Shown here piece after piece: positions 56,572-64,000 of a stretch of DNA of 64,000 bases. Source of the stretch: Olivibacter sp036959255. GTDB lineage: Bacteria > Bacteroidota > Bacteroidia > Sphingobacteriales > Sphingobacteriaceae. Both the position numbers and the translations under genes were made by a program. The stretch covers positions 496,001 to 560,000 of the forward strand of contig NZ_JAWMTI010000001.1 in NCBI RefSeq assembly GCF_036959255.1, read 5' to 3'. Each line of letters begins with the position of its first letter. Position 1 is the stretch's first letter. The notes below the pieces were generated by a model. The model worked only from the letters and a program-made list of their open reading frames with translations, did no database searches and had not been told where the DNA came from.

Positions 56572-58116
56572 CTAATTTAACTCCAAGACAGCCACAGAGA
56601 AAGGCGGTAGGGTGACTGAAATTTGGTTATTTTTAATATTGCCCCCTTTAAATACCTCGGGTTTTATATAATCCGGCTTTTCAAAAGAATTAAAATCTCT
56701 TAGTTTTTTCGAAGTAAGTAATCTTCCACTTAGGTTTTTATATTCTTTATCACTTAGTTCAATCGTCACTTCTTGTTGTTTTTTTGGATCGATGTTGACC
56801 AGCGATATATGCGCATTGCCGTCCTTTGCAATGGATGCAGAAGCAGAAACAGCAGGAATGGACTCGCCGTTAAATGAAAGATTTTGGCTATTTACTTCAA
56901 TTGGAACCAATTTGGCATCCTGATGCACTTTGTACATTTCCAAAACATGGTAGGTTGGCGTTACCAGCATCTTGTCCCCTTCGGTTAATATAACCGCTTG
57001 CAGCACATTCACCGTTTGCGCCAGATTAGCCATTTGCACCCGTTCTGCATGATTGTTGAATATATTGAGCGTCATACCGGCTATCATCGCATCCCTCATG
57101 GTATTTTGTTGATATAAAAAGCCGGGATTAGTGCCAGGCTCTACCTCGTACCAACCGCCCCATTCGTCCACAACCAGTGCAATCTCCTTTTTAGGATCAT
57201 ATTTATCCATGATTGCGCTGTGCTTTTCCACCAATTCATTCATAAACCAGGCAGATTTCATCGTTTTGAAATACTGTTCATCGGTATACATGGTTGCTGA
57301 ACCTTTCTTTTGCCAGTCAATTACTGCATAATGATGCAATGCGAGTCCTTTAACCAATGATTTGGGTATCTTTTTCATAAGCGTCTCCGTCCACTCGTAG
57401 TTATCGCTGTTAGCACCTGATGCGATACGAAACAACCCACCATTATTTGTCCAATCTGACATAAAAGTGGCGTATTTACGGTATACATCTGCATAATATT
57501 CGGGTGTCATATTTCCCCCACAACCCCACGCTTCGTTACCGACTCCCCAAAACCGAACTTTCCATGGTTTATCACGCCCATTTTCCCTTCGAAGATCAGA
57601 CATCGGACTTTTTCCATCAAAATTGACGTATTGAACCCAATCGGCCAATTCTTGCACCTCTCCGCTACCTACGTTGCCTGCCAAATATGGCTCCGTACCA
57701 AGTAGTTCACACATATTTAAAAAATCATGAGTACCAAAACTGTTATTCTCGGTCACTCCTCCCCACCAAGTATTCACAATACTTGGTCGCTTTCCCTTCG
57801 GCCCGATACCATCCTTCCAATGATACGTATCCGCAAAACAACCGCCCGGCCAACGAAGATTGGGTATGTTTAATTTTTTTAATGCCTCAATCACATCATT
57901 GCGAACACCGTTGGTATGTGGAACGGTTTTATTGTCCTCGCCTACATAAATGCCATCGTAGATGCAACGGCCCAAATGTTCGGCAAAATGCCCGTAGATA
58001 TGTTTATTAATGGTAACGGTGTCTTTCCCCGGCAGTAATTTCACCAGGTTTTGCGCCCATAATGTCGTGCCGGAAATCAGCAGGGACAGTAAGGCAATAA
58101 GTGGTTTTTTGTTCAT
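56572..58116 (-). CDS. GH51 alpha-L-arabinofuranosidase
   Basis: Read from ATG 58116 (MNKKPLIALLSLLISGTTLWAQ, a signal peptide) the protein has 514 residues; the longer frame to 58197 begins before any plausible signal and runs through an operator. It lacks the inserted binding domain of its neighbour. Family features are IYGHFAEHLGRCIYDGIYVG, LRWPGGCFADTYHWKDGIGP, GVGNEAWGCGG (acid/base) and VVDEWGGWYE (nucleophile). It is the first gene of the GH51-GH51-galM-GH97 operon and its leader contains a perfect AraR-type palindrome at 58180-58200, 64 bp before the start codon. Confidence 0.93.
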   Translation of the reverse strand: MNKKPLIALLSLLISGTTLWAQNLVKLLPGKDTVTINKHIYGHFAEHLGRCIYDGIYVGEDNKTVPHTNGVRNDVIEALKKLNIPNLRWPGGCFADTYHWKDGIGPKGKRPSIVNTWWGGVTENNSFGTHDFLNMCELLGTEPYLAGNVGSGEVQELADWVQYVNFDGKSPMSDLRRENGRDKPWKVRFWGVGNEAWGCGGNMTPEYYADVYRKYATFMSDWTNNGGLFRIASGANSDNYEWTETLMKKIPKSLVKGLALHHYAVIDWQKKGSATMYTDEQYFKTMKSAWFMNELVEKHSAIMDKYDPKKEIALVVDEWGGWYEVEPGTNPGFLYQQNTMRDAMIAGMTLNIFNNHAERVQMANLAQTVNVLQAVILTEGDKMLVTPTYHVLEMYKVHQDAKLVPIEVNSQNLSFNGESIPAVSASASIAKDGNAHISLVNIDPKKQQEVTIELSDKEYKNLSGRLLTSKKLRDFNSFEKPDYIKPEVFKGGNIKNNQISVTLPPFSVAVLELN

Positions 58117-58179
58117 GGTATCAATTTTGGTAACTAACAATAATTGGCTATATACTCGCCTAAGATAGAAAATTATTAA

Positions 58180-58200
58180 TAAATGTAAAACAAACATTTA
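58180..58200. promoter_or_regulatory. Predicted AraR operator, perfect palindrome
   Basis: TAAATGT-N7-ACATTTA, both half-sites perfect, 64 bp before the GH51 start codon. Confidence 0.78.
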
Positions 58201-58314
58201 AAACAAGTCGATTCGCTGCGCCAGTTGAATTTTAGATTGATTTGTTGCATGTGTTTTATGTATTGTTTTTTGCGTTAAGCTTAAATTGGTCTGACGAATA
58301 TAGAAGCTTTTTAT

Positions 58315-58335
58315 TAAACGTCAAAAAAACATTTA
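58315..58335. promoter_or_regulatory. Predicted AraR operator, one mismatch
   Basis: TAAACGT-N7-ACATTTA, one change from the consensus, in the centre of the GH51/araR intergenic region. Confidence 0.7.
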
Positions 58336-58339
58336 ATAA

Positions 58340-58360
58340 AAATTGTCTAAAAAACACTTA
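58340..58360. promoter_or_regulatory. Predicted AraR operator, diverged half-sites
   Basis: AAATTGT-N7-ACACTTA, three changes from the consensus, starting 25 bp after the previous operator; the pair may allow cooperative binding. Confidence 0.5.
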
Positions 58361-58546
58361 TTTAAATACTTAATCGTTTAAACAAATGATTATCTTTGTA
58401 ACATCGTATGTTTTTTCGATTTGATAAAGCAAATAGAATTTGATTATATTTATCGCATGTAATGCATCCGTGGAACTAATTTTTACATAAATGCTGATAA
58501 TGATCTTAAATGAATATTATCTTACCGATCTAATTACCTTTAAATT

Positions 58547-59239
58547 ATGACGAAATACTCAAAACAAACACGCCTACTTGTTGCTGTAGACTGTATTATC
58601 TTTGGATTTGATGGAGAAAGCCTTAAATTACTGCTTATCCAAAGAGGCTTTGAACCCGAAAAAAATAAATGGAGTTTAATGGGTGGGTTTGTGGAACCGA
58701 GCGAAACACCCGAAACGGCAGCCGCACGTGTTTTAAAACAATTAACAGGCTTAGAGCATGTATATATGGAGCAAATGGAAGTTTTCGGTGAGCCTAATCG
58801 GGATCCAATCGAAAGAACCATCAGTATAGCTTATTACGCCCTTATTGATATTCGTAAGTATAAAGATCAGCTTAGCAAGGAATACCGTGCCGAGTGGATG
58901 CCATTAAAGGAAATACCGAAACTCATCTTCGATCATAATAGCATGGTAGAGCATGCAAAGAAAAAATTGCGTTATAAGGCAGCGCTGCATCCGATACTCT
59001 TCGAATTGCTCCCCGAAAAATTCACCATTCCGCAAATACTTACACTTTACGAGGGTGTTTATGATATCGTTCTGGATAAAAGAAACTTCAACAGAAAACT
59101 TTTGTCCACAGGTTTACTCGTGCGTCAGAAAGATAAGGATAAGGAAAATTCGAAAAAAGGTGCATTTTATTACAAACTCAATAAGGAAACCTATAAAGAC
59201 AAAATAAGCTCATTCTTAAACTTTATACCAAACCCTTAA
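58547..59239 (+). CDS. araR: NUDIX-domain transcriptional regulator of arabinose use (AraR/NrtR type)
   Basis: The 230-residue protein has a NUDIX-like domain (about 8-135) followed by a winged-helix part (about 150-228; IPQILTLYEGVYDIVLDKRNFNRKLLSTGLLV). The NUDIX box is degenerate: aligned from G47, positions 62, 65 and 66 are V, Q and L where the hydrolase motif REUxEExGU needs glutamates. It is therefore most likely a ligand sensor, not a hydrolase. Bacteroidota use a protein of this kind (AraR in Bacteroides thetaiotaomicron) as an L-arabinose-responsive repressor. Its place between arabinofuranosidase genes and araB-araD-araA, with palindromes on both sides, fits that role well. Confidence 0.9.
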   Translation: MTKYSKQTRLLVAVDCIIFGFDGESLKLLLIQRGFEPEKNKWSLMGGFVEPSETPETAAARVLKQLTGLEHVYMEQMEVFGEPNRDPIERTISIAYYALIDIRKYKDQLSKEYRAEWMPLKEIPKLIFDHNSMVEHAKKKLRYKAALHPILFELLPEKFTIPQILTLYEGVYDIVLDKRNFNRKLLSTGLLVRQKDKDKENSKKGAFYYKLNKETYKDKISSFLNFIPNP

Positions 59240-59285
59240 TTTTTTTAACCACATTTTTTCGATAATATTTTTTTATCTAAAAAAA

Positions 59286-59306
59286 TAAATGTTATTTTGA
59301 CACGAA
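59286..59306. promoter_or_regulatory. Predicted AraR operator upstream of araB
   Basis: TAAATGT-N7-ACACGAA: the left half-site is perfect and the right has three changes from ACATTTA (two from the ACACTTA variant). It lies 103 bp before the araB start and is the only candidate in the 169-bp araR-araB gap. Confidence 0.5.
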
Positions 59307-59408
59307 ATGACAGAAGAGATTGACAGACTGACCAATTAGTATCGCAAACTTCACAGCACTGTGACTCTCTATATATAAAAAAACAACGAACAAAATACGC
59401 TTTAGTAT

Positions 59409-61100
59409 ATGGACAATGCATATGTTATCGGAGTAGACTATGGTACGGATTCCGTACGGTCTGTGTTAGTGGATGCACATAATGGACAAGAGATCGCTTC
59501 CTCCATCTATTATTATCCGCGATGGAAACAGGGTTTATACTGCAACCCCTCCATCAATCAATTCAGGCAACACCCCTTAGATTATATCGAAGGTCTGGAA
59601 TACACGATTAAAGACTGCTTACAGCAAGTCGGGGAACAAATATCCACTCGCGTAAAGGCGATCGCTGTTGATACGACGGGTTCAACACCTGTTGCCGTTG
59701 ACAAAACAGGGACACCGCTTGCGTTACTTCCTACTTTTCAGGAAAATCCAAATGCGATGTTCGTGCTTTGGAAAGATCATACCGCCGTAAGGGAAGCCGA
59801 TGAGATTAATCAAACAGCTAAAAAATTTGACATTAACTACCTGCAATATGTAGGTGGAATTTACTCCTCAGAATGGTTTTGGGCTAAGTTGCTTCATATT
59901 CTACGTCAAGATAAAGATGTAGCAAACAACTTATTTACTTGGGTTGAGCATTGTGATTGGATTCCATTTTTACTAACTGGCGGCCGAGATGCGTTAGCAA
60001 TTAAAAGAGGTGTATGTTCAGCCGGTCATAAATCTCTCTGGAATGAATCGTTCGACGGGTATCCACCAAATGAATTCTTTGCTGCAGTAGACCCTTTATT
60101 GAATGGTTTCACAGCCAATATTTCGAAGGAAACCTATACGGCGGATAAAGAGGCGGGCCATTTGTGTGAAGAATGGGCGCAAAAGCTCGGCCTCAGCACA
60201 TCAGTGATTATCGGAATTGGTGCTTTTGACGCCCATATGGGTGCTGTTGGTGGACAAATCGAACCCTATTATTTGAGTAAGGTGATGGGTACTTCTACCT
60301 GCGATATGTTAGTAGCACCAAAACATGAAGTAGACGGCATCTTAGTAGGCGGTATCTGCGGCCAAGTTGATGGCTCGGTTATTCCCGGAATGTTGGGAAT
60401 GGAGGCTGGCCAATCAGCATTTGGCGATGCTTATGCCTGGTTTAAAAACTTACTGATATGGCCGCTGAAGAACTTGTTGCCAACAAACGATGATCCGGCC
60501 TTGGAGGCCCTGATCAATCAGGTTGAACATCAAATAATTCCACAACTAAGCAAGCTCGCCGAAAAAATAGAACCCAGCATACAACAAGAATTGGCAATTG
60601 ACTGGCTAAACGGCAGGAGAACACCTGATGCCAATCAAGCACTTAAAGGCGCTTTTTTTGATCTAAATTTGGGCACAAATGCCGTGCAACTTTTTAGGGC
60701 AATAGTAGAAGCAACTTGTTTCGGGGCTAAAAAGATTGTCGATCGCTTCAATGAACAAGGTGTGCCGGTTAAAGGCTTAATCGGCATGGGCGGAGTTGCC
60801 AGAAAAGCACCTTTTATTATGCAAATGATGGCAGATGTAATGGATATGCCAATAAAAATCCATCGTTCCGAACAAACCTGTGCCATTGGCGCAGCTATGT
60901 TTGCTGCCACCGCAGCCGGGCTATATGCAAAGGTAGAGGACGCTATGAATGCGATGGGGCAAGGCTTTGACGCAGAATATCATCCGAATCCACAGCGAAC
61001 AGCGATTTATAAACAACGCTATGAAAAGTATACACAAATGGGTACGCTCATCGAAGAAAATTTAACCTTGAACGAGCATACATTAACTCCTATCGCTTAA
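59409..61100 (+). CDS. araB: Ribulokinase
   Basis: The 563-residue FGGY-family kinase starts VIGVDYGTDSVRSVLVDAHNGQEIA, the phosphate-1 motif of ribulokinases. It contains VDTTGSTPVAVDKTGTPLAL, KVMGTSTCDMLV and the second FGGY signature region RKAPFIMQMMADVMDMPI. It phosphorylates L-ribulose to L-ribulose 5-phosphate with ATP in the cytoplasm. Length is typical. araD follows after a 5-bp gap, so the two form one transcript with araA. A candidate AraR operator lies upstream. Confidence 0.95.
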   Translation: MDNAYVIGVDYGTDSVRSVLVDAHNGQEIASSIYYYPRWKQGLYCNPSINQFRQHPLDYIEGLEYTIKDCLQQVGEQISTRVKAIAVDTTGSTPVAVDKTGTPLALLPTFQENPNAMFVLWKDHTAVREADEINQTAKKFDINYLQYVGGIYSSEWFWAKLLHILRQDKDVANNLFTWVEHCDWIPFLLTGGRDALAIKRGVCSAGHKSLWNESFDGYPPNEFFAAVDPLLNGFTANISKETYTADKEAGHLCEEWAQKLGLSTSVIIGIGAFDAHMGAVGGQIEPYYLSKVMGTSTCDMLVAPKHEVDGILVGGICGQVDGSVIPGMLGMEAGQSAFGDAYAWFKNLLIWPLKNLLPTNDDPALEALINQVEHQIIPQLSKLAEKIEPSIQQELAIDWLNGRRTPDANQALKGAFFDLNLGTNAVQLFRAIVEATCFGAKKIVDRFNEQGVPVKGLIGMGGVARKAPFIMQMMADVMDMPIKIHRSEQTCAIGAAMFAATAAGLYAKVEDAMNAMGQGFDAEYHPNPQRTAIYKQRYEKYTQMGTLIEENLTLNEHTLTPIA

Positions 61101-61105
61101 AATTT

Positions 61106-61807
61106 ATGGCTAACTATCAAGAGATAAGAAACGCAGCATATGAAAGCAATATGCAACTCCCGAAGCTAGGCTTAGTTCTTTTTACCTTTGGCAATGTGAG
61201 CGTTGTCGATCGGTCGAGCGGGGTCTTTGCGATCAAGCCAAGTGGCATTCCATATGAAAAACTAAGTCCCGAAAACATGGTTATTGTTGATTTTGAAGGC
61301 AATACAGTTGAGGGAGATATGAGACCTTCTTCTGACACGAAAACCCATGCCGTATTATACAAACATTGGGAACATATTGGCGGAATTGTTCATACACACT
61401 CAACATACGCTACAGCATGGGCGCAAAGTCAACGGGACATTCCCATTTTTGGTACAACGCACGCAGACCATCTTACTACCGATATTCCATGTGCTCCGCC
61501 CATGGCAGATGAGATGATTCAAGGTAATTATGAATATGAAACAGGTTTCCAAATTCTCAACCATTTTAAAGAACACGGTTTGGATTATCGGGAAGTAGAA
61601 ATGATCTTAGTAGGAAACCATGCACCCTTCACTTGGGGTAAAACGGCAGAAAAGGCTGTTTATAACAGCGCTGTCCTGGAAACAGTGGCGCAAATGGCTT
61701 TGTTAACAGAGCAGATCAATCCCAATGCACCTCGGCTTAAAGATTCATTGATCAAAAAGCATTTTGAAAGAAAGCATGGTCCAGACTCCTATTATGGACA
61801 ACAATAA
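61106..61807 (+). CDS. araD: L-ribulose-5-phosphate 4-epimerase
   Basis: The 233-residue class II aldolase-fold enzyme has the substrate loops FTFGNVSVVDR and AIKPSGIPYEKLSPENMVIVD. The zinc ligands are visible in the HTHST motif and the later NHAPFTWGK histidine. It converts L-ribulose 5-phosphate to D-xylulose 5-phosphate, which enters the pentose phosphate pathway. It lies between araB and araA; the 82-bp gap to araA is low-complexity DNA without a gene. Confidence 0.94.
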   Translation: MANYQEIRNAAYESNMQLPKLGLVLFTFGNVSVVDRSSGVFAIKPSGIPYEKLSPENMVIVDFEGNTVEGDMRPSSDTKTHAVLYKHWEHIGGIVHTHSTYATAWAQSQRDIPIFGTTHADHLTTDIPCAPPMADEMIQGNYEYETGFQILNHFKEHGLDYREVEMILVGNHAPFTWGKTAEKAVYNSAVLETVAQMALLTEQINPNAPRLKDSLIKKHFERKHGPDSYYGQQ

Positions 61808-61889
61808 ATTTTAAGCTTTAAGGCATGAGGTGTAAGGCGTACTTCATAACATAAGTAACATTGCTAACAACAAATAACGAATAACGAAT

Positions 61890-63389
61890 ATGTTAAATTT
61901 AAAAACTTTTGATGTCTGGTTTATTACAGGCAGTCAAGACTTATACGGACCGGAAACACTTGCACAGGCAGCGGAGCATGCTAGCCAGATTGCCGATTAT
62001 TTGAGTAAGCAAGCATTGATTCCTGTCAATATCGTATACAAACCCATCGTAAAAAACGCAGAAGAAATATACAATACGATTGCTGAAGCCAATAAGGACA
62101 CCAATTGTATTGGCATCATTACCTGGATGCATACGTTTTCTCCCGCAAAAATGTGGATCAGGGGGTTGAATGCACTCAAGAAGCCTTTATTGCACTTACA
62201 TACTCAATACAACCGCGATATTCCATGGAATAGCATTGACATGGATTTCATGAACCTTAATCAAAGCGCGCATGGCGACCGTGAATTCGGCTTTATCGTT
62301 TCTAGGATGCGAATTAATAGAAAAGTCGTGACTGGTTTCTGGCAAGATGAAGATGTTGCCAAAAAAATTGGCATCTGGACCAGAGCTGCCGCGGCCTGGC
62401 ATGATTGGCAAGGAGCAAAATTTGTACGCTTCGGTGATAATATGCGATATGTCGCCGTAACCGATGGAGATAAAGTGGAAGCCGAAATGAAATTCGGCTT
62501 CTCGGTGAACACTTATGCCATCGGTGACCTAGTAGCTGAAATAAACAAAATAAGCGATGAGGAGGTTCTTGCCCTTGTAAAAATATACGAAGAAGAGTAC
62601 ACACTTGCTGATAATGCAAAGGAAGGCGGGGCACAACGGCAACATGTATTGGATGCGGCAAAGATTGAAATCGGTTTAAAGAACTTTCTGCAAGCTGGCG
62701 GATATAAAGGGTTTACGGATACTTTTGAAGACTTACACGGCCTGGTACAACTTCCTGGTATTGCAGCGCAACGGCTCATGCAACAGGGCTACGGCTTTGC
62801 CGGAGAAGGTGACTGGAAAACACCTGCATTAGTACGTGCCTGCAAAGTAATGGCTTCCGGTTTGCCTGGAGCCAATGCCTTTATGGAAGATTATACGTAT
62901 CACTTCGATCCCAATAACGCGATGGTACTTGGATCGCACATGCTTGAAGTGGACGCCTCTCTAGCAAAGGATAAACCGCGCTTAGAAGTTCATCCCTTGG
63001 GTATTGGCGGAAAAGCTGATCCGGCTCGCCTTGTATTTAATGCCGCCGGAGGGAAAGCATTGAACGCTTCGCTCGTGGATATGGGGAATAGGTTCCGTCT
63101 TATTGTAAATGCCGTAGAGGGCATTGATGTCCAAAATGAACTACCAAAACTACCAGTTGCACGTGTTCTTTGGAAACCATTGCCAGACATGAAAACGGCT
63201 TGTACGGCTTGGATTTATGCGGGCGGTGCACACCACACTGTTTATAGCCAAAACCTGACAAGCGAATACCTGGAAGATTTTGCTCGTATTGCAGGTATTG
63301 AATTTGTCAAAATCGATGAAAACACCAAACTTGATCAATTCGAAAATGAATTGAAGTGGAGTGAAGTGTTTTATCAAATTCAGAAATAA
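61890..63389 (+). CDS. araA: L-arabinose isomerase
   Basis: The 499-residue protein is of standard length and carries family motifs throughout: VWFITGSQDLYGPETL at the start, CIGIITWMHTFSPAKMWIRGL, LHLHTQYNRDIPW, MNLNQSAHGDREFGFI and the metal-site glutamate region YTLADNAKEGG. MLGSHMLEV-like GSHMLEVDAS and GGAHHTVYSQ occur near the C-terminus. It converts L-arabinose to L-ribulose, the first step of the pathway. Together araB, araD and araA give the complete isomerase route. A strong hairpin follows before the symporter gene. Confidence 0.96.
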   Translation: MLNLKTFDVWFITGSQDLYGPETLAQAAEHASQIADYLSKQALIPVNIVYKPIVKNAEEIYNTIAEANKDTNCIGIITWMHTFSPAKMWIRGLNALKKPLLHLHTQYNRDIPWNSIDMDFMNLNQSAHGDREFGFIVSRMRINRKVVTGFWQDEDVAKKIGIWTRAAAAWHDWQGAKFVRFGDNMRYVAVTDGDKVEAEMKFGFSVNTYAIGDLVAEINKISDEEVLALVKIYEEEYTLADNAKEGGAQRQHVLDAAKIEIGLKNFLQAGGYKGFTDTFEDLHGLVQLPGIAAQRLMQQGYGFAGEGDWKTPALVRACKVMASGLPGANAFMEDYTYHFDPNNAMVLGSHMLEVDASLAKDKPRLEVHPLGIGGKADPARLVFNAAGGKALNASLVDMGNRFRLIVNAVEGIDVQNELPKLPVARVLWKPLPDMKTACTAWIYAGGAHHTVYSQNLTSEYLEDFARIAGIEFVKIDENTKLDQFENELKWSEVFYQIQK

Positions 63390-63395
63390 AATAAA

Positions 63396-63427
63396 AAAGG
63401 TGGCGCAATGACTCTTTCGCCACCTTT
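63396..63427 (+). terminator. Terminator-like hairpin between araA and the symporter
   Basis: AAAGGTGGCG (63396-63405) pairs with CGCCACCTTT (63418-63427) around a 12-base loop, starting seven bases after the araA stop. The T run is short, so partial read-through into the symporter gene is likely. Confidence 0.75.
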
Positions 63428-63457
63428 CTGCTAACCTTTTAACCTTAAAAATCCATT

Positions 63458-64000
63458 ATGGGAAAATTTGCACAAATTGATTATATCATATTCCTGATCT
63501 ACTTTGTGGTGGTGGCAGGATATGGATATTGGATTTATCGCAAGAAAAACAATGCGAATGCCAGTAGTAAAGATTATTTTTTGGCAGAGGGATCTTTAAC
63601 GTGGTGGGCAATTGGCGCTTCACTTATCGCCTCAAATATATCTGCCGAGCAATTCATTGGTATGAGTGGTAACGGCTTTACCGTTGGTGTAGCCGTAGCG
63701 GCTTACGAATGGATAGCAGCCTTAGCGCTCATCATTGTAGCGGTGTGGTTTATTCCTGTTTATCTGAAAAACAAGATTTTCACCATGCCGCAATTCTTAA
63801 ATAATCGATATAATGAAACAACTAGTCTCATTATGGCCGTGTTCTGGCTATTCTTATATATCTTCGTAAACCTAACATCAATTCTATTCTTAGGAGCTTT
63901 GGCCATTAATAATTTAGCGGGGGGTGGAAGCTTTCACATGATTGTATTGGCTTTATCGATCTTTGCAGTGATCATTACCTTAGGTGGTATGCGCGTAATC
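63458..64000 (+). CDS. Sodium:solute symporter (SSS family), C-terminus cut by window edge
   Basis: The first 181 residues are present: MGKFAQIDYIIFLIYFVVVAGYGYWIYRKK (first membrane helix), KDYFLAEGSLTWWAIGASLIASNISAEQFIGMSGNGF (the conserved SSS helix 1 sodium-site region), and further hydrophobic segments. SGLT-like members carry hexoses, inositol or pentoses with sodium. Its place 69 bp after araA makes it the probable L-arabinose importer. More than half of the protein lies outside the window. Confidence 0.9.
   Translation, partial: MGKFAQIDYIIFLIYFVVVAGYGYWIYRKKNNANASSKDYFLAEGSLTWWAIGASLIASNISAEQFIGMSGNGFTVGVAVAAYEWIAALALIIVAVWFIPVYLKNKIFTMPQFLNNRYNETTSLIMAVFWLFLYIFVNLTSILFLGALAINNLAGGGSFHMIVLALSIFAVIITLGGMRVI

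Larger units (their letters stand above)
58117..58546. promoter_or_regulatory. Divergent control region between the GH51 operon and araR
   Basis: The region holds three AraR-type palindromes: 58180-58200 near GH51, and 58315-58335 and 58340-58360 in tandem between the genes. TATCTTTG at 58391-58398 fits the Bacteroidota -7 box for araR, 149 bp before its start. No gene was found in it. Confidence 0.6.

Noticed and set aside
61808..61889. Possible regulatory leader of araA (repeated words such as AACGAATAACGAAT)
   Set aside because: Low-complexity spacer DNA of the kind common in these genomes; no hairpin, operator or promoter was visible.
1..64000. CRISPR arrays, tRNA or rRNA genes, prophage or insertion-sequence transposases
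   Set aside because: None was seen on either strand; the only repeats longer than about 30 bp are the two copies of the 634-bp element.

Overview
The window looks like a chromosomal segment of a Bacteroidota bacterium, most likely Sphingobacteriaceae (Sphingobacterium, Olivibacter or Pedobacter relatives). The grounds are two SusC/SusD pairs, Bacteroidota-type -7 boxes (TAnnTTTG), a short histone-H1-like protein, a NUDIX-type arabinose regulator and AT-rich intergenic DNA. No tRNA, rRNA, CRISPR array, prophage or transposase gene was seen. Almost all genes look intact; the only partial ones are cut by the window edges (a PdxA-type dehydrogenase at the left, a sodium:sugar symporter at the right).

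Layout. (1) 1-4319: a minus-strand pdxA2 / DHDPS-family lyase / iron alcohol dehydrogenase operon, probably for a small sugar acid, with a divergent AraC regulator. (2) 4444-5439: a SYLF-domain protein and a 58-residue histone-H1-like protein, then a terminator. (3) 5502-11422: a complete trans-4-hydroxyproline degradation operon (AraC regulator, deaminase, 2-oxoglutarate semialdehyde dehydrogenase, epimerase, D-hydroxyproline oxidase). It diverges from (4) 11666-17031: three peptidases, namely aminopeptidase P, a DPP-IV-like S9 enzyme and an M1 enzyme. (5) 17095-23306: SusC/SusD of the SusD-like_2 type plus a DUF885 protein. (6) 23524-32008: a large GH43 protein, a DUF6055-like lipoprotein and an iron-regulated-looking TonB receptor. 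(7) 32026-41645: a POT peptide symporter, a second SusC/SusD pair and a 920-residue DUF5695-like protein. (8) 41766-49517: two copies of a ~634-bp repeat bracketing an acetyltransferase and a DUF885 / APC permease / S9 peptidase operon. (9) 49658-64000: a GMC oxidoreductase, then an arabinose locus: GH97, galactose mutarotase and two GH51 arabinofuranosidases in one operon, the NUDIX regulator AraR, araB, araD, araA and the symporter.

Two themes join these loci. The first is proline and hydroxyproline: proline-specific peptidases, a peptide symporter, a SusCD pair that may take up peptides, and the Hyp pathway. The second is L-arabinose. A 21-bp palindrome TAAATGT-N7-ACATTTA recurs near the arabinose genes and also, 17-32 kb away, near GH43/DUF6055, SusCD2 and the DUF5695 gene. 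It is very probably the AraR operator. Plant hydroxyproline-rich glycoproteins (extensins, arabinogalactan proteins) carry arabinose on hydroxyproline, so joint use of that substrate is a reasonable but unproven reading.

The most unusual structure is the repeat. Both copies lie between divergently transcribed genes and share their outer flanks in the same orientation, yet the inner 566 bp, bounded by ~18-bp inverted repeats, is reversed in one copy relative to the other. This points to inversion of the inner segment at some point.
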